Origin: Pseudomonas viridiflava
GTDB taxonomy: Bacteria > Pseudomonadota > Gammaproteobacteria > Pseudomonadales > Pseudomonadaceae
Reading direction: 5' to 3'
Length of the DNA: 64,000 bases
Assembly: GCF_900582195.1 (NCBI RefSeq)
Contig: NZ_UTHA01000297.1
Location: forward strand, 84,488 to 148,487
Shown here: positions 43,764 through 52,210 of the stretch, in pieces
Layout of the letters: every line of letters begins with the position of its first letter
How positions within the stretch are numbered: the stretch's first letter is position 1
Notes under the pieces: generated by a model
What the model was told of the DNA's origin: nothing
The model's input: only the letters and a program-made list of their open reading frames with translations
The model's database searches: none
Made by a program: the position numbers and the translations under genes

Positions 43764-44489
43764 ATGTCCGTGATCAACTTCAACATCGCCCAATGGCGCG
43801 CGTGGGCCCCTGGCCTCGACAGCGTGGACGCCTGGCAGGCCTGGAGCCGACAACCGGTCGTGCTCCAGAGCAGTGATGCCGCGCCCGATGTGTCGTTTTT
43901 GCCGGCCATGCAACGTCGCCGCCTCAGCCGACTTGCACGCATGGCATTCAGTGTTGGCTGGCCACTGGCCGACGGACGGGAGAATCTGCCGTTGGTGTTT
44001 GTTTCGCGTCACGGCGAAACCCCGCGTACCTACGAAATCCTCACCGATCTGGCCAACGAACAGCCCCTGTCGCCGACGCAGTTCAGTTTGTCGGTGCACA
44101 ACGCGATCATCGGTCTGTGGTCGATCATGCGCGGCGAGACCAGCGAAATGACTGCGCTCGCCGCTGCCGGCGACGGCCTCGAACACGGCATGCTCGAAGC
44201 CGCAGCGCTGCTCGATGAGGGCGCCCCGGCGGTCCTGCTGGTGATCACCGAAGAACAGCCGCCCGAAGCCTATTCGGCGTGGATCGATGACGTACCGTTT
44301 CCCTACGCACTCGGCCTTTTGCTGACCCCCGGTACCGACTGGCGGCTGACCCTGAACAGCACCACAGAAACACGGTCAAAACCGCACTGGCCCCACGCGC
44401 TCACTCTGTTGCGAACCCTGCTCGGCCAGCAACCCCTTTGCCAACATGCCTGGAAAAATCGTGTATGGACCTGGCAACGCAACCTGTGA
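43764..44489 (+). CDS. apeC: Beta-ketoacyl synthase chain-length-factor-like protein (N-terminal KS domain only; ApeC-like)
   Basis: A 241-aa protein of the Ketoacyl-synt_2 type, i.e. only the N-terminal half of a ketosynthase. It has LPAMQRRRLSRLARMA and the phrase FVSRHGETPRTYEIL, and FSLSVHNAIIGLWSIMRGET, which corresponds to the region before the catalytic Cys in KS enzymes; no catalytic Cys-His-His set is present. In aryl polyene systems such a half-size factor (ApeC) pairs with the full ketosynthase ApeO. It is the first gene of the cluster; the next start overlaps its end by 25 bp. The letter is assigned by type and gene order. Confidence 0.82.
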   Translation: MSVINFNIAQWRAWAPGLDSVDAWQAWSRQPVVLQSSDAAPDVSFLPAMQRRRLSRLARMAFSVGWPLADGRENLPLVFVSRHGETPRTYEILTDLANEQPLSPTQFSLSVHNAIIGLWSIMRGETSEMTALAAAGDGLEHGMLEAAALLDEGAPAVLLVITEEQPPEAYSAWIDDVPFPYALGLLLTPGTDWRLTLNSTTETRSKPHWPHALTLLRTLLGQQPLCQHAWKNRVWTWQRNL

Positions 44490-45274
44490 CCGAAAAAAAC
44501 CGCGACGCCTATTACTGGCGTCTGCTGGCTACCGCCGCAAGCTTCGTCCTGTTCGGGCTTGGAGGGCTGTGCCTGCGCGTACTGGTATTTCCGTTGCTCG
44601 GATGCCTGCCGGGTGATGCGCTGAAACATCGGCAGCGCGCGCGGCAGACCGTCAGTCGGCTGTTCTGGTTTTTCGTGCGCTTCATGGCCCGTACCGGCGT
44701 GCTGACGTATGACATTCAAGGGGCCGAACGTCTTGGCCGCCCCGGGCAGATGATCATCGCCAACCACCCGTCGTTGATCGACGTAGTGTTCCTGATCGGG
44801 CTGGTGCCGCAGGCCAACTGCGTGGTGAAGAAAACCCTGTGGGAAAACCCCTTCACCCGTGGCCCGCTGCGCAGCACCGAATACATCAGCAACGACGGCA
44901 GCATGGACATGCTCGATGCCGCTGCCCAGTCCCTGCAAAACGGCCAGACGCTGATCATCTTTCCCGAAGGCACGCGCACCCAGCCAGGTCAGGCGCCGGC
45001 CTTTCATCGCGGGGCTGCAGCGATTGCCCTGCGCGGTGCGAAAATAGTCACGCCGGTGATCATCAAGGTGAACCCGACCACGCTGACGAAAGCCGAACCC
45101 TGGTATCGGATCCCCAGCCGCCGCGTGCACTTCAGTTTTCGCGTCGGGGCCGATATAGACCCACAGACTTTCGCCGCGCAGGGGCCAGCCCCGCAAGCCT
45201 CGCGCAAGCTCAACGATTATTTGCACACCTACTTTATTAAGGAGCTCGCCGAAGATGAGCGATCTGAATCGTGA
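44465..45274 (+). CDS. 1-acyl-glycerol-3-phosphate-type acyltransferase of the aryl polyene cluster
   Basis: A 269-aa membrane-associated PlsC-family acyltransferase. One or two hydrophobic segments (about 18-48) precede the acyltransferase domain with NHPSLID (HX4D, His101-Asp106) and FPEGTRTQPG. It probably moves the finished polyene or a fatty acyl group to a lipid acceptor at the inner membrane. Its ATG at 44465 (MDLATQPVTEKN) lies inside the 3' end of the preceding gene, and its end overlaps the first ACP gene by 20 bp. Corresponds by order to ApeD. Confidence 0.85.
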   Translation: MDLATQPVTEKNRDAYYWRLLATAASFVLFGLGGLCLRVLVFPLLGCLPGDALKHRQRARQTVSRLFWFFVRFMARTGVLTYDIQGAERLGRPGQMIIANHPSLIDVVFLIGLVPQANCVVKKTLWENPFTRGPLRSTEYISNDGSMDMLDAAAQSLQNGQTLIIFPEGTRTQPGQAPAFHRGAAAIALRGAKIVTPVIIKVNPTTLTKAEPWYRIPSRRVHFSFRVGADIDPQTFAAQGPAPQASRKLNDYLHTYFIKELAEDERSES

Positions 45275-45515
45275 TATCAAACTGCTGATCATCGATGCCC
45301 TCGGCCTCGAAGACATCAGTGTCGACGACATCGGCGACGAGCAGACCCTGTTCGGCGAAGGCCTCGGCCTGGATTCCGTCGACGCGCTGGAACTGGGCCT
45401 GGCGATCCAGAAAAAATACGGCATCAAGATCGACGCCGACGCCAAAGACACCCGCAACCATTTCACCAACGTGGCGAGCCTTGCGGCCTTCGTCACGGCA
45501 AAACAGGCAGCTTGA
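45255..45515 (+). CDS. apeE: Acyl carrier protein 1 of the aryl polyene cluster
   Basis: An 86-aa acyl carrier protein. The phosphopantetheine serine is Ser41 in EGLGLDSVDALELGLAIQ. It holds growing polyene intermediates. It overlaps the acyltransferase gene and is followed 9 bp later by a second ACP. Both ACP genes together are a hallmark of aryl polyene clusters; the letter follows gene order. Confidence 0.9.
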   Translation: MSDLNRDIKLLIIDALGLEDISVDDIGDEQTLFGEGLGLDSVDALELGLAIQKKYGIKIDADAKDTRNHFTNVASLAAFVTAKQAA

Positions 45516-45524
45516 GACCGGACC

Positions 45525-45779
45525 ATGCAAACTCGTGACGACATTTTCAACACCCTGCGCGATGCCTTGGTCGAGCTGTTCGAACTGGATCCGGCCCGTG
45601 TGAGCCTGGAATCCAATCTGTATCAGGATCTGGAGATCGACAGCATCGATGCGGTCGACCTGATCGATCACATCAAGCGCCAGACCGGCAAGAAAATCGC
45701 CGCTGAAGAGTTCAAATCGGTGCGTACCGTCGGCGACGTGGTCGAGGCGGTCTACCGTCTGGTTCAACCGGCCGCATGA
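45525..45779 (+). CDS. apeF: Acyl carrier protein 2 of the aryl polyene cluster
   Basis: An 84-aa acyl carrier protein, with Ser40 in LYQDLEIDSIDAVDLIDHI as the attachment site. It differs clearly from ACP 1 (DLEIDSID against GLGLDSVD), so the two likely serve different steps, such as starter loading and chain extension. Its stop overlaps the next start (ATGA). Confidence 0.9.
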   Translation: MQTRDDIFNTLRDALVELFELDPARVSLESNLYQDLEIDSIDAVDLIDHIKRQTGKKIAAEEFKSVRTVGDVVEAVYRLVQPAA

Positions 45780-46321
45780 GCCGACTGATCGGCCTCGGCC
45801 TGCTGCTGGCCGGTCTGCTGTACCCCTTTGCGGTGTATTTCGGCATGGAGCATTTTGCCCCGTGGCAGTTCGGCTTGCTGCTGGGCAGCCTGTGGCTTGC
45901 ACGGGCACTGACTGGCGAGCGCAAGCCCGGCAGCCTATGGATGGCCGCTGTGGCAATCGTCTTTTGTCTGTTGCTCGCGCTGTTCGACAGCCCGTTACTG
46001 CTGCGCTGGTACCCGGTACTGATCAGCGGCTTCATGCTGGTGTTGTTCAGCCTGAGCCTGACATTCGGACCGCCGATGGTCGAGCGACTGGCGCGCTTGC
46101 GTGAGCCAGAGTTGCCGGACATCGCGATTCGCTACACGCGCAAGGTCACCGTGGCCTGGAGCGTGTTTTTCTTCTGCAACGGTTTGTGCGCCGCCCTGCT
46201 GACCCTGTGGGCGCCGCTGAATTGGTGGATGTTGTACACCGGCCTGATCTCCTATGGATTGATCGGCCTGATGTTTGCCATTGAATGGCTGATACGACAA
46301 CGGGTAAGAGGCCGTACATGA
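45776..46321 (+). CDS. COG4648-type inner-membrane protein of the cluster
   Basis: A 181-aa integral membrane protein with about five or six hydrophobic segments (LIGLGLLLAGLLYPFAVYFG, FGLLLGSLWLARALTG, MAAVAIVFCLLLALFDSPLL, VLISGFMLVLFSLSLTFGPP, WMLYTGLISYGLIGLMFAIE). It is of the uncharacterised COG4648 type that accompanies aryl polyene genes (position of ApeG). ATGA overlaps link it to both neighbours. Role unknown. Confidence 0.8.
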   Translation: MSRLIGLGLLLAGLLYPFAVYFGMEHFAPWQFGLLLGSLWLARALTGERKPGSLWMAAVAIVFCLLLALFDSPLLLRWYPVLISGFMLVLFSLSLTFGPPMVERLARLREPELPDIAIRYTRKVTVAWSVFFFCNGLCAALLTLWAPLNWWMLYTGLISYGLIGLMFAIEWLIRQRVRGRT

Positions 46322-47997
46322 ACTGGATAAAACTTGAGCAGCTGTTGCTCAAGCCTGTGCCGGCGCGGGCCATCAGCCACGCACCAGCACTCGATCACGC
46401 ACAACTGTGCGAGCAGGCATTGAGCGTCGCCGCCGGCCTGCAAGCTCAGGGCGTGGAACGTCTGGCTGTGCACCTGGAGGATGCCGCCGAACTGGCCATC
46501 GCTCTGCTGGGTGCATGGCGTGCCGGCGTCAGTGTTCTGCTGCCGTCTGATCTGCAAGCGCAAACCCGCCAGCGCTGGTCGGCTGAAGTCGATCTGTGGC
46601 TGACGGATCAGACCGATGACGCACAACTTAGCGACTTTCAGCAGCTGCCGTTGCCCGGCGCCGAACTGGATCTCGACCAGTGCCGTCTGAGCCTGTGCAC
46701 GTCCGGCTCCAGCGGCGAGCCCAAGCGCATCGACAAGACCCTGCGCCAATTGGCAAACGAGGTCGAAGCGCTGGAACAACTGTGGGGCGCGGATCTCGCT
46801 GAGGCCTGCATCATCGGCAGCGTCGCCACCCAGCATATCTACGGCTTGCTGTTTCGCGTGCTGTGGCCGCTGTGTGCCGGCCGCCCGTTCGTGCGCAAGC
46901 AACTGGCGTTCCCCGAGGACTTGCAGCGTGCCAGCCGCGAACATCCGGCCTTTGCGTGGGTGGCCAGCCCGGCATTGCTCAAGCGCATGGGCGACAACCT
47001 CGACTGGCTGGCCCTGAGCGCCGTGCGCCGGGTGTTTTCCTCCGGTGGTGCGTTGCCCTTTGAAGCTGCACAGAGCCTGCAACAACGTTTGCAGCAATGG
47101 CCGACGGAAATCCTCGGCAGTTCGGAAACCGGCGGTATCGCCTGGCGTCAGGGCGAACAACTGTGGCAACCGTTCGCCGGTGTTGAATTGAGCCAGGACA
47201 GCGAAGGCGCCCTGCTCATCGCCTCTCCTTATCTGCCTGCCGGGCACATCGAGCACACCGCTGACGCCGCGCGTATCGCCGCCGATGGTCGCTTCGAACT
47301 GCTGGGGCGGCTGGACCGGATCGTCAAACTTGAAGAAAAACGCATCTCGTTGCCCATGCTCGAACAAGCCTTGGTTGCCCACGACTGGGTCGCCGAAGCG
47401 CGCTTGGGCGTAGTCCAGGAAAACCGCGCCTCACTGGGTGCTCTGTTGGTGCTCAGCGAGTCGGGCCTGTTTGCCTTGCGTGAACACGGCCGCCGCAGCC
47501 TGACCGAAACCCTGCGCCAGCATTTGCGCCAACACTGCGAAGCCCTGGCGTTGCCTCGACGCTGGCGGCTGGTGCGGCAATTGCCGTTGAACAGCCAAGG
47601 CAAGCTGCCGCAGATCGATATCGAAGCGCTGCTGATGGCGCCGCGACCGAAAGCGCCCGAGGTGCTGGAACAAGTCGAAAGCGCTGGCGAGTGGAGCCTG
47701 CAACTGAGCGTGCCACCAGATCTGGCCTACTTCAGCGGCCACTTCCCCAAGGCGCCGGTATTGCCCGGCGTGGTGCAGGTGGAATGGGCACTGAACCTCG
47801 GTCGCCAACTGCTCAACCTGACCGGCCCGTTTGCCGGCATGGAAGTGCTGAAATTTCAGCAATTGGTGCGCCCCGGCGATGAAATCCAGTTGCACCTGCG
47901 TTTCGATCCGGAGCGCAGCAAACTGTATTTCGCCTACCGCAATGACACGGCGACCTGTTCCAGTGGGCGGATCATTCTGGGGGCCACTGATGCATAA
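46318..47997 (+). CDS. apeH: AMP-dependent acyl/aryl-ACP ligase fused to an ApeI-like dehydratase
   Basis: A 559-aa two-domain enzyme. Residues about 1-450 are an adenylate-forming ligase: LCTSGSSGEPKRIDKTL is the P-loop (126-142), LGSSETGGIAWRQG the A5 region, and NSQGKLPQID holds the A10 lysine. Residues about 458-555 are a hotdog dehydratase, with FSGHFPKAPVLPGVVQVEWA in the FabZ/FabA-like active region. The ligase is expected to activate the aromatic starter acid and load it on an ACP; the dehydratase to remove water after ketoreduction. In other aryl polyene systems these are often two genes (ApeH, ApeI). The ATG at 46318 overlaps the previous stop. Confidence 0.88.
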   Translation: MNWIKLEQLLLKPVPARAISHAPALDHAQLCEQALSVAAGLQAQGVERLAVHLEDAAELAIALLGAWRAGVSVLLPSDLQAQTRQRWSAEVDLWLTDQTDDAQLSDFQQLPLPGAELDLDQCRLSLCTSGSSGEPKRIDKTLRQLANEVEALEQLWGADLAEACIIGSVATQHIYGLLFRVLWPLCAGRPFVRKQLAFPEDLQRASREHPAFAWVASPALLKRMGDNLDWLALSAVRRVFSSGGALPFEAAQSLQQRLQQWPTEILGSSETGGIAWRQGEQLWQPFAGVELSQDSEGALLIASPYLPAGHIEHTADAARIAADGRFELLGRLDRIVKLEEKRISLPMLEQALVAHDWVAEARLGVVQENRASLGALLVLSESGLFALREHGRRSLTETLRQHLRQHCEALALPRRWRLVRQLPLNSQGKLPQIDIEALLMAPRPKAPEVLEQVESAGEWSLQLSVPPDLAYFSGHFPKAPVLPGVVQVEWALNLGRQLLNLTGPFAGMEVLKFQQLVRPGDEIQLHLRFDPERSKLYFAYRNDTATCSSGRIILGATDA

Positions 47998-48724
47998 CCC
48001 TTGCGCCGTGATCCCGGTCTACAATCACGAAACTGCGGTCACCACCGTGGTCGACGCTCTGCTCGCGCAAGGCCTGCCGTGTATTCTGGTGGACGACGCC
48101 AGCACGCCATCTTGCGCCAGGGTCCTCGACGCACTGGCCGAGCGCGACAACGTGCATCTCGTCCGTCTGACCGCCAATCAGGGCAAGGGCGGCGCGGTGA
48201 TGACCGGTTTACGCGAAGCTTCGCTATTGGGTTTCAGCCATGCGCTGCAGGTCGATGCCGACGGGCAACACGATTTGCACGATGTCGCCCGTTTCGTCGA
48301 GGAATCCCGCGCCCATCCCGAAGCGATGATCTGCGGTTATCCGTTGTTCGACGAGAGCGTGCCCAAGGGCCGTTTGTACGCGCGCTATCTGACCCACGTG
48401 ATGGTCTGGATCAACACGCTGTCGCTGCAGATCCGCGATTCGATGTGCGGTTTCCGCGTCTATCCGCTGGCGCCGACGCTGGCGGTGATCGATTCGGCAA
48501 AAGTCGGCAAGCGCATGGATTTCGACTCGGACATTCTCGTGCGCCTGTCGTGGCGCAATCAGCCGATGCGCTGGCTGCAAACCAGCGTGCACTACCCCTT
48601 GGACGGCGTGTCGCACTTTCGCCTGTTCCACGACAACGCGCTGATTTCCAGCATGCACACGCGGCTGTTTCTCGGCATGTTGCTGCGCTTCCCGGTGATC
48701 CTCTGGCGGCGGTGGCGAGCATGA
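47990..48724 (+). CDS. Family 2 glycosyltransferase of the cluster
   Basis: A 244-aa GT2 enzyme of the polyprenol-phosphate-sugar-synthase-like type: CAVIPVYNHETAVTTVVDAL at the start, LVDDASTPS, and the metal-binding DxD in ALQVDADGQHDLHD. No membrane anchor is obvious beyond the hydrophobic end. It probably glycosylates the polyene or its lipid carrier. The start ATG 47990 lies 8 bp inside the preceding gene. In several aryl polyene clusters this domain is fused to an acyltransferase (ApeJ type); here the acyltransferase is a separate gene coupled by ATGA. Confidence 0.85.
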   Translation: MHNPCAVIPVYNHETAVTTVVDALLAQGLPCILVDDASTPSCARVLDALAERDNVHLVRLTANQGKGGAVMTGLREASLLGFSHALQVDADGQHDLHDVARFVEESRAHPEAMICGYPLFDESVPKGRLYARYLTHVMVWINTLSLQIRDSMCGFRVYPLAPTLAVIDSAKVGKRMDFDSDILVRLSWRNQPMRWLQTSVHYPLDGVSHFRLFHDNALISSMHTRLFLGMLLRFPVILWRRWRA

Positions 48725-49668
48725 CCAGCGAAGCCGACAAGAAGCACTGGGCTGACCGCGAGGAACGCGGCAGTTTCCTGCTGATGAAATTCACCGCGTT
48801 CGCCGCCAAGGTCCTTGGTCGACGCCTGCTCAGCCCATTGCTGTATGGCATCGTCCTGTACTTTTTCCTCTTCGGCCGCACCGCACGGCGCAGCGCCTGG
48901 CAATACCAGCAGCGTTTGGCGGCGTGGAGTCAGCGCGAAGATTTACGCCCCACTCATTGGCGGGTGTTCGGCCAGTTCATGGCCTTCGCCGATTCGATGC
49001 TCGACAAGCTTGACGTGTGGAACGGCAAGCTGCGCATCGAACAGATCGAAATCATCGACCCGGCGCTGCTGCGCAACCAGTTGCGCGGCAGTCGTGGGCA
49101 ACTATTGGTCGGGGCGCACCTGGGCAATCTCGAAGTCTGTCGCGCACTGGCGGAGATCGGCGAAAAGGTCACCATGAACGTGCTGGTTCACACCAAGCAC
49201 GCTGAGCAGTTCAACCGTTTGCTGGGTGAAGCCGGGGCGACCAATCTGCGCCTGATTCAAGTCAGCGAACTCGACCCGGTGATCATGCTGCAACTGCACG
49301 AACGCCTGGAGCGCGGCGAGTGGCTGGCGATTGCCGGCGACCGCGTGCCGCTGCACGGCGGGCGCAGTGTCACCGTGGACTTCCTCGGCCACCCGGCGCC
49401 ATTCCCGCAAGGCCCGTGGCTGCTCGCCGGTCTGCTGAAATGCCCGGTCAACCTGCTGATGTGCCTCAAACAACCGGACGGTCACTATCGCCTGACCCTC
49501 GAGCCCTTCGCCGACGCCGTGGTGTGGAAGCGCAGCGAGCGCGAGCAGGTCATTCATCAGTGGGCCACCCGCTATGCGCAGCGCCTGAGTCACTATTGCC
49601 TCGAAGCGCCGCAACAATGGTTCAACTTTTACCCTTTCTGGAAGACCGATGACGACGCCAACCCATGA
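48721..49668 (+). CDS. LpxL-like (COG4261) acyltransferase of the cluster
   Basis: A 315-aa lipid A late-acyltransferase-like protein. It has one N-terminal membrane segment (LSPLLYGIVLYFFLFGRTAR) and the HX4E catalytic motif in GAHLGNLEVCRALAE; the second motif GDRVPLHGGRSVTVDFLG follows. Such enzymes take acyl-ACP donors, so it may transfer the ACP-bound polyene to a lipid. The true start is the ATG at 48721, overlapping the glycosyltransferase stop; open sequence further upstream is in the wrong frame of that gene. It overlaps the lyase gene by 20 bp. Confidence 0.86.
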   Translation: MTSEADKKHWADREERGSFLLMKFTAFAAKVLGRRLLSPLLYGIVLYFFLFGRTARRSAWQYQQRLAAWSQREDLRPTHWRVFGQFMAFADSMLDKLDVWNGKLRIEQIEIIDPALLRNQLRGSRGQLLVGAHLGNLEVCRALAEIGEKVTMNVLVHTKHAEQFNRLLGEAGATNLRLIQVSELDPVIMLQLHERLERGEWLAIAGDRVPLHGGRSVTVDFLGHPAPFPQGPWLLAGLLKCPVNLLMCLKQPDGHYRLTLEPFADAVVWKRSEREQVIHQWATRYAQRLSHYCLEAPQQWFNFYPFWKTDDDANP

Positions 49669-51193
49669 GCCGGTAACCTTCGGCGAACGCCCTTTGCGCA
49701 TCGAAGACGTGCTGGCCCTGGCCAATCGTCAGGCGCCCGTGCAATTACAGAGCGACGCCGACTATCGCGAGCGCATCGCCAAGGGCGCGCGGTTCCTCGA
49801 TTCGTTGCTGGACAAGGAAGGCGTGATCTACGGCGTGACCACTGGTTACGGCGATTCCTGCGTGGTTGCGGTGCCGCTGCATCACGTCGAAGCATTGCCG
49901 CGTCACCTCTATACCTTCCACGGTTGCGGACTGGGCAAACTGCTTGACCCACAAGCCACCCGTGCGGTGCTGGCGGCGCGTTTGCAGTCACTGTGCCACG
50001 GCGTCTCCGGGGTGCGCGTGGAACTGTTGGAGCGTCTGCACGCGTTTCTCGAATACGACATCCTGCCGCTGATTCCTGAAGAAGGCTCGGTCGGCGCCAG
50101 CGGCGATCTGACGCCGCTGTCCTACGTCGCCGCGACCTTGTCCGGCGAGCGTGAAGTGATGTTCCGTGGCGAGCGCCGTCAGGCTGCCGATGTGCATCGC
50201 GAACTCGGCTGGACGCCATTGGTGCTGCGCCCCAAAGAAGCCTTGGCGCTGATGAACGGCACGGCGGTGATGACCGGCCTCGCCTGCCTGGCTTTCGCCC
50301 GCGCCGACTATCTGCTGCAACTGGCCACGCGCATCACTGCATTGAACGTGGTGGCGTTGCAAGGCAACCCGGAGCACTTCGACGAGCGCCTGTTCGCCGC
50401 CAAACCGCATCCGGGGCAAATGCAGGTCGCCGCATGGCTGCGCAAGGATCTGGCGATCGACGCACCGACCGCGCCGCTGCATCGCTTGCAGGATCGCTAT
50501 TCGCTGCGCTGCGCCCCGCACGTGCTTGGCGTATTGGCCGATAGCCTGAACTGGCTGCGCTCGTTCATCGAAACCGAACTGAACAGCGCCAACGACAACC
50601 CGATCATCGACGCCGAAGCCGAGCGCGTGTTGCACGGCGGACACTTTTACGGCGGCCACATCGCGTTCGCCATGGACAGCCTGAAAAACCTGGTGGCCAA
50701 CGTCGCCGACCTGCTCGACCGGCAGCTCGCCTTGCTGGTGGATGAGCGTTACAACCACGGCCTGCCGAGCAATCTCTCCGGCGCGCCAGCGGATCGCGCG
50801 ATGATCAACCACGGTTTCAAAGCCGTACAGATCGGCACCAGCGCCTGGACCGCCGAAGCGCTGAAAAACACCATGCCGGCCAGCGTGTTCTCGCGCTCCA
50901 CCGAATGCCACAACCAGGACAAAGTGAGCATGGGCACCATCGCCGCCCGCGATGCGATCCGCGTGTTGGAGCTGACCGAACAGGTTGCCGCCGCCACCCT
51001 GCTCGCCGCCAACCAAGGCGTGTGGCTGCGCGCCCAGGCCGAAGACGCCCGGCCGCTGCCGCCATCGCTGGCGGCGATGCACGCAGAACTGGCCAAGGAC
51101 TTCCCGCCGGTGATCGAAGACCGTGCCCTGGAAGGCGAATTGCGCCTGTGCCTGCAACGCATCGCCGCGCAACACTGGAGGCTGCATGCGTAG
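49649..51193 (+). CDS. MIO-type aromatic amino acid ammonia-lyase (HAL/PAL/TAL family) in the pigment cluster
   Basis: A 514-aa lyase. The self-forming MIO cofactor comes from Ala150-Ser151-Gly152 in GSVGASGDLTPLSY; other active-site parts are YGVTTGYG (61-68), NSANDNPI, and SRSTECHNQDKVSMGTIAAR. The substrate-selecting pair, aligned to His89-Leu90 of Rhodobacter tyrosine ammonia-lyase, is Phe90-His91 (LYTFHGCGLG), not the Ser-His of histidine ammonia-lyase. With its place in the cluster this argues against histidine use and for a cinnamate- or coumarate-type starter. No hut genes are nearby. Confidence 0.88.
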   Translation: MTTPTHEPVTFGERPLRIEDVLALANRQAPVQLQSDADYRERIAKGARFLDSLLDKEGVIYGVTTGYGDSCVVAVPLHHVEALPRHLYTFHGCGLGKLLDPQATRAVLAARLQSLCHGVSGVRVELLERLHAFLEYDILPLIPEEGSVGASGDLTPLSYVAATLSGEREVMFRGERRQAADVHRELGWTPLVLRPKEALALMNGTAVMTGLACLAFARADYLLQLATRITALNVVALQGNPEHFDERLFAAKPHPGQMQVAAWLRKDLAIDAPTAPLHRLQDRYSLRCAPHVLGVLADSLNWLRSFIETELNSANDNPIIDAEAERVLHGGHFYGGHIAFAMDSLKNLVANVADLLDRQLALLVDERYNHGLPSNLSGAPADRAMINHGFKAVQIGTSAWTAEALKNTMPASVFSRSTECHNQDKVSMGTIAARDAIRVLELTEQVAAATLLAANQGVWLRAQAEDARPLPPSLAAMHAELAKDFPPVIEDRALEGELRLCLQRIAAQHWRLHA

Positions 51194-51611
51194 CGCCGGA
51201 GTGCTTCACGCTGACACGGAAATCCTCGTGCCGTTTTTCGACGTCGATACCATGCACGTGGTCTGGCACGGCCATTACGTCAAATACCTCGAAGTCGCCC
51301 GTTGTGCGCTGCTCGACAAGATCGGCCACAACTACACGCAGATGGTCGAGTCCGGTTACGCCTGGCCGATCATCGACCTGCAACTGCGCTACGTGCGTGG
51401 CGCGGTGTTTGGCCAGCGCCTGAACGTGCGCGCCAGCCTGGTCGAGTGGGAAAACCGTCTGAAGATCAATTACCTGATCACCGACCTGCACAGCGGCGAA
51501 CGCCTGACCCGTGCCAGCTCGGTACAGGTCGCCGTCGAAGTCAGCAGCCGCGAGATGCAACTGGCTTCGCCGAAAGTCTTCACCGATGCCGTGGAAAGGA
51601 TGCTGCGATGA
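51186..51611 (+). CDS. Hotdog acyl thioesterase (4HBT type; ApeK-like)
   Basis: A 141-aa single-hotdog thioesterase. The active-site stretch FFDVDTMHVVWHGHYVKYLE (18-37) is the 4HBT/YbgC pattern with Asp21. It may release or edit chains stalled on the cluster ACPs. The ATG at 51186 (MRSAGVLHADTEI) lies 8 bp before the end of the lyase gene. Its stop overlaps the next start (ATGA). Confidence 0.88.
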   Translation: MRSAGVLHADTEILVPFFDVDTMHVVWHGHYVKYLEVARCALLDKIGHNYTQMVESGYAWPIIDLQLRYVRGAVFGQRLNVRASLVEWENRLKINYLITDLHSGERLTRASSVQVAVEVSSREMQLASPKVFTDAVERMLR

Positions 51612-52210
51612 ATGTTTTTGTGAAAAGCCTGAGCGTTTTGGCGCTGCTGACGGCGTCGGCGCTGGCCAATGCTTTCGACCTGCAACAACTCAGCGCACAA
51701 CTGGCGAAACCGGACGTGATCCACGGCCAGTTCATTCAGGAAAAACACCTGCGCGCCCTGCCGCAGCCGCTGATCAGCAAGGGCAGTTTCGTCCTCGCCA
51801 AAAACCACGGCCTGCTCTGGTTGCTGAAAACCCCGCTGCAGCAGGATTACCGCATCAGCGCCAAAGGCATCGCCCGGCGTGACGGCAACGGCTGGCAATT
51901 GCTGCCGAACAAGAACGCCGGGGCGGAGCAGAACCGCTTGTTCCTCGCCGTACTGCAAGGTGACAGCAGTGGCCTGCAACGCGACTTCGAAATGGCGCTG
52001 AGTGGCGACGCACAGCAGTGGAAACTCACGCTGACCCCGCGCTCACTGCTGCTCAAGCAAGTGTTCAACCAGATCAATATCGACGGCGGCACGCTGGTGC
52101 AAACCATCGAACTGCTGGAAACCCAGGGCGACAGCACCGTGCTGCGCATGCTGGACAGCACTGCTGGCCAACCGTTGAGTGACTCGGAGCAACATGACTT
52201 TGCCGAGTGA
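51608..52210 (+). CDS. LolA-like outer-membrane lipid carrier of the cluster
   Basis: A 200-aa periplasmic protein with signal peptide MNVFVKSLSVLALLTASALA, cleaved after ANA. The mature part resembles LolA (VIHGQFIQEKHLRALPQPLI, GSFVLAKNHGLLWLLKTPLQ). In aryl polyene clusters such a protein is thought to carry the lipid-linked pigment across the periplasm. Coupled by ATGA to the thioesterase gene and overlapping the exporter gene by 17 bp. Confidence 0.88.
   Translation: MNVFVKSLSVLALLTASALANAFDLQQLSAQLAKPDVIHGQFIQEKHLRALPQPLISKGSFVLAKNHGLLWLLKTPLQQDYRISAKGIARRDGNGWQLLPNKNAGAEQNRLFLAVLQGDSSGLQRDFEMALSGDAQQWKLTLTPRSLLLKQVFNQINIDGGTLVQTIELLETQGDSTVLRMLDSTAGQPLSDSEQHDFAE

Noticed and set aside
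45776..46321. Membrane protein as an LpxL- or glycosyl-carrier enzyme
   Set aside because: It has only hydrophobic segments and no catalytic motif; the COG4648-type context is the better description.
49649..51193. Lyase as the histidine-utilisation enzyme HutH
   Set aside because: No hut genes are near, the selectivity pair is Phe-His and not Ser-His, and it is embedded in the pigment operon.
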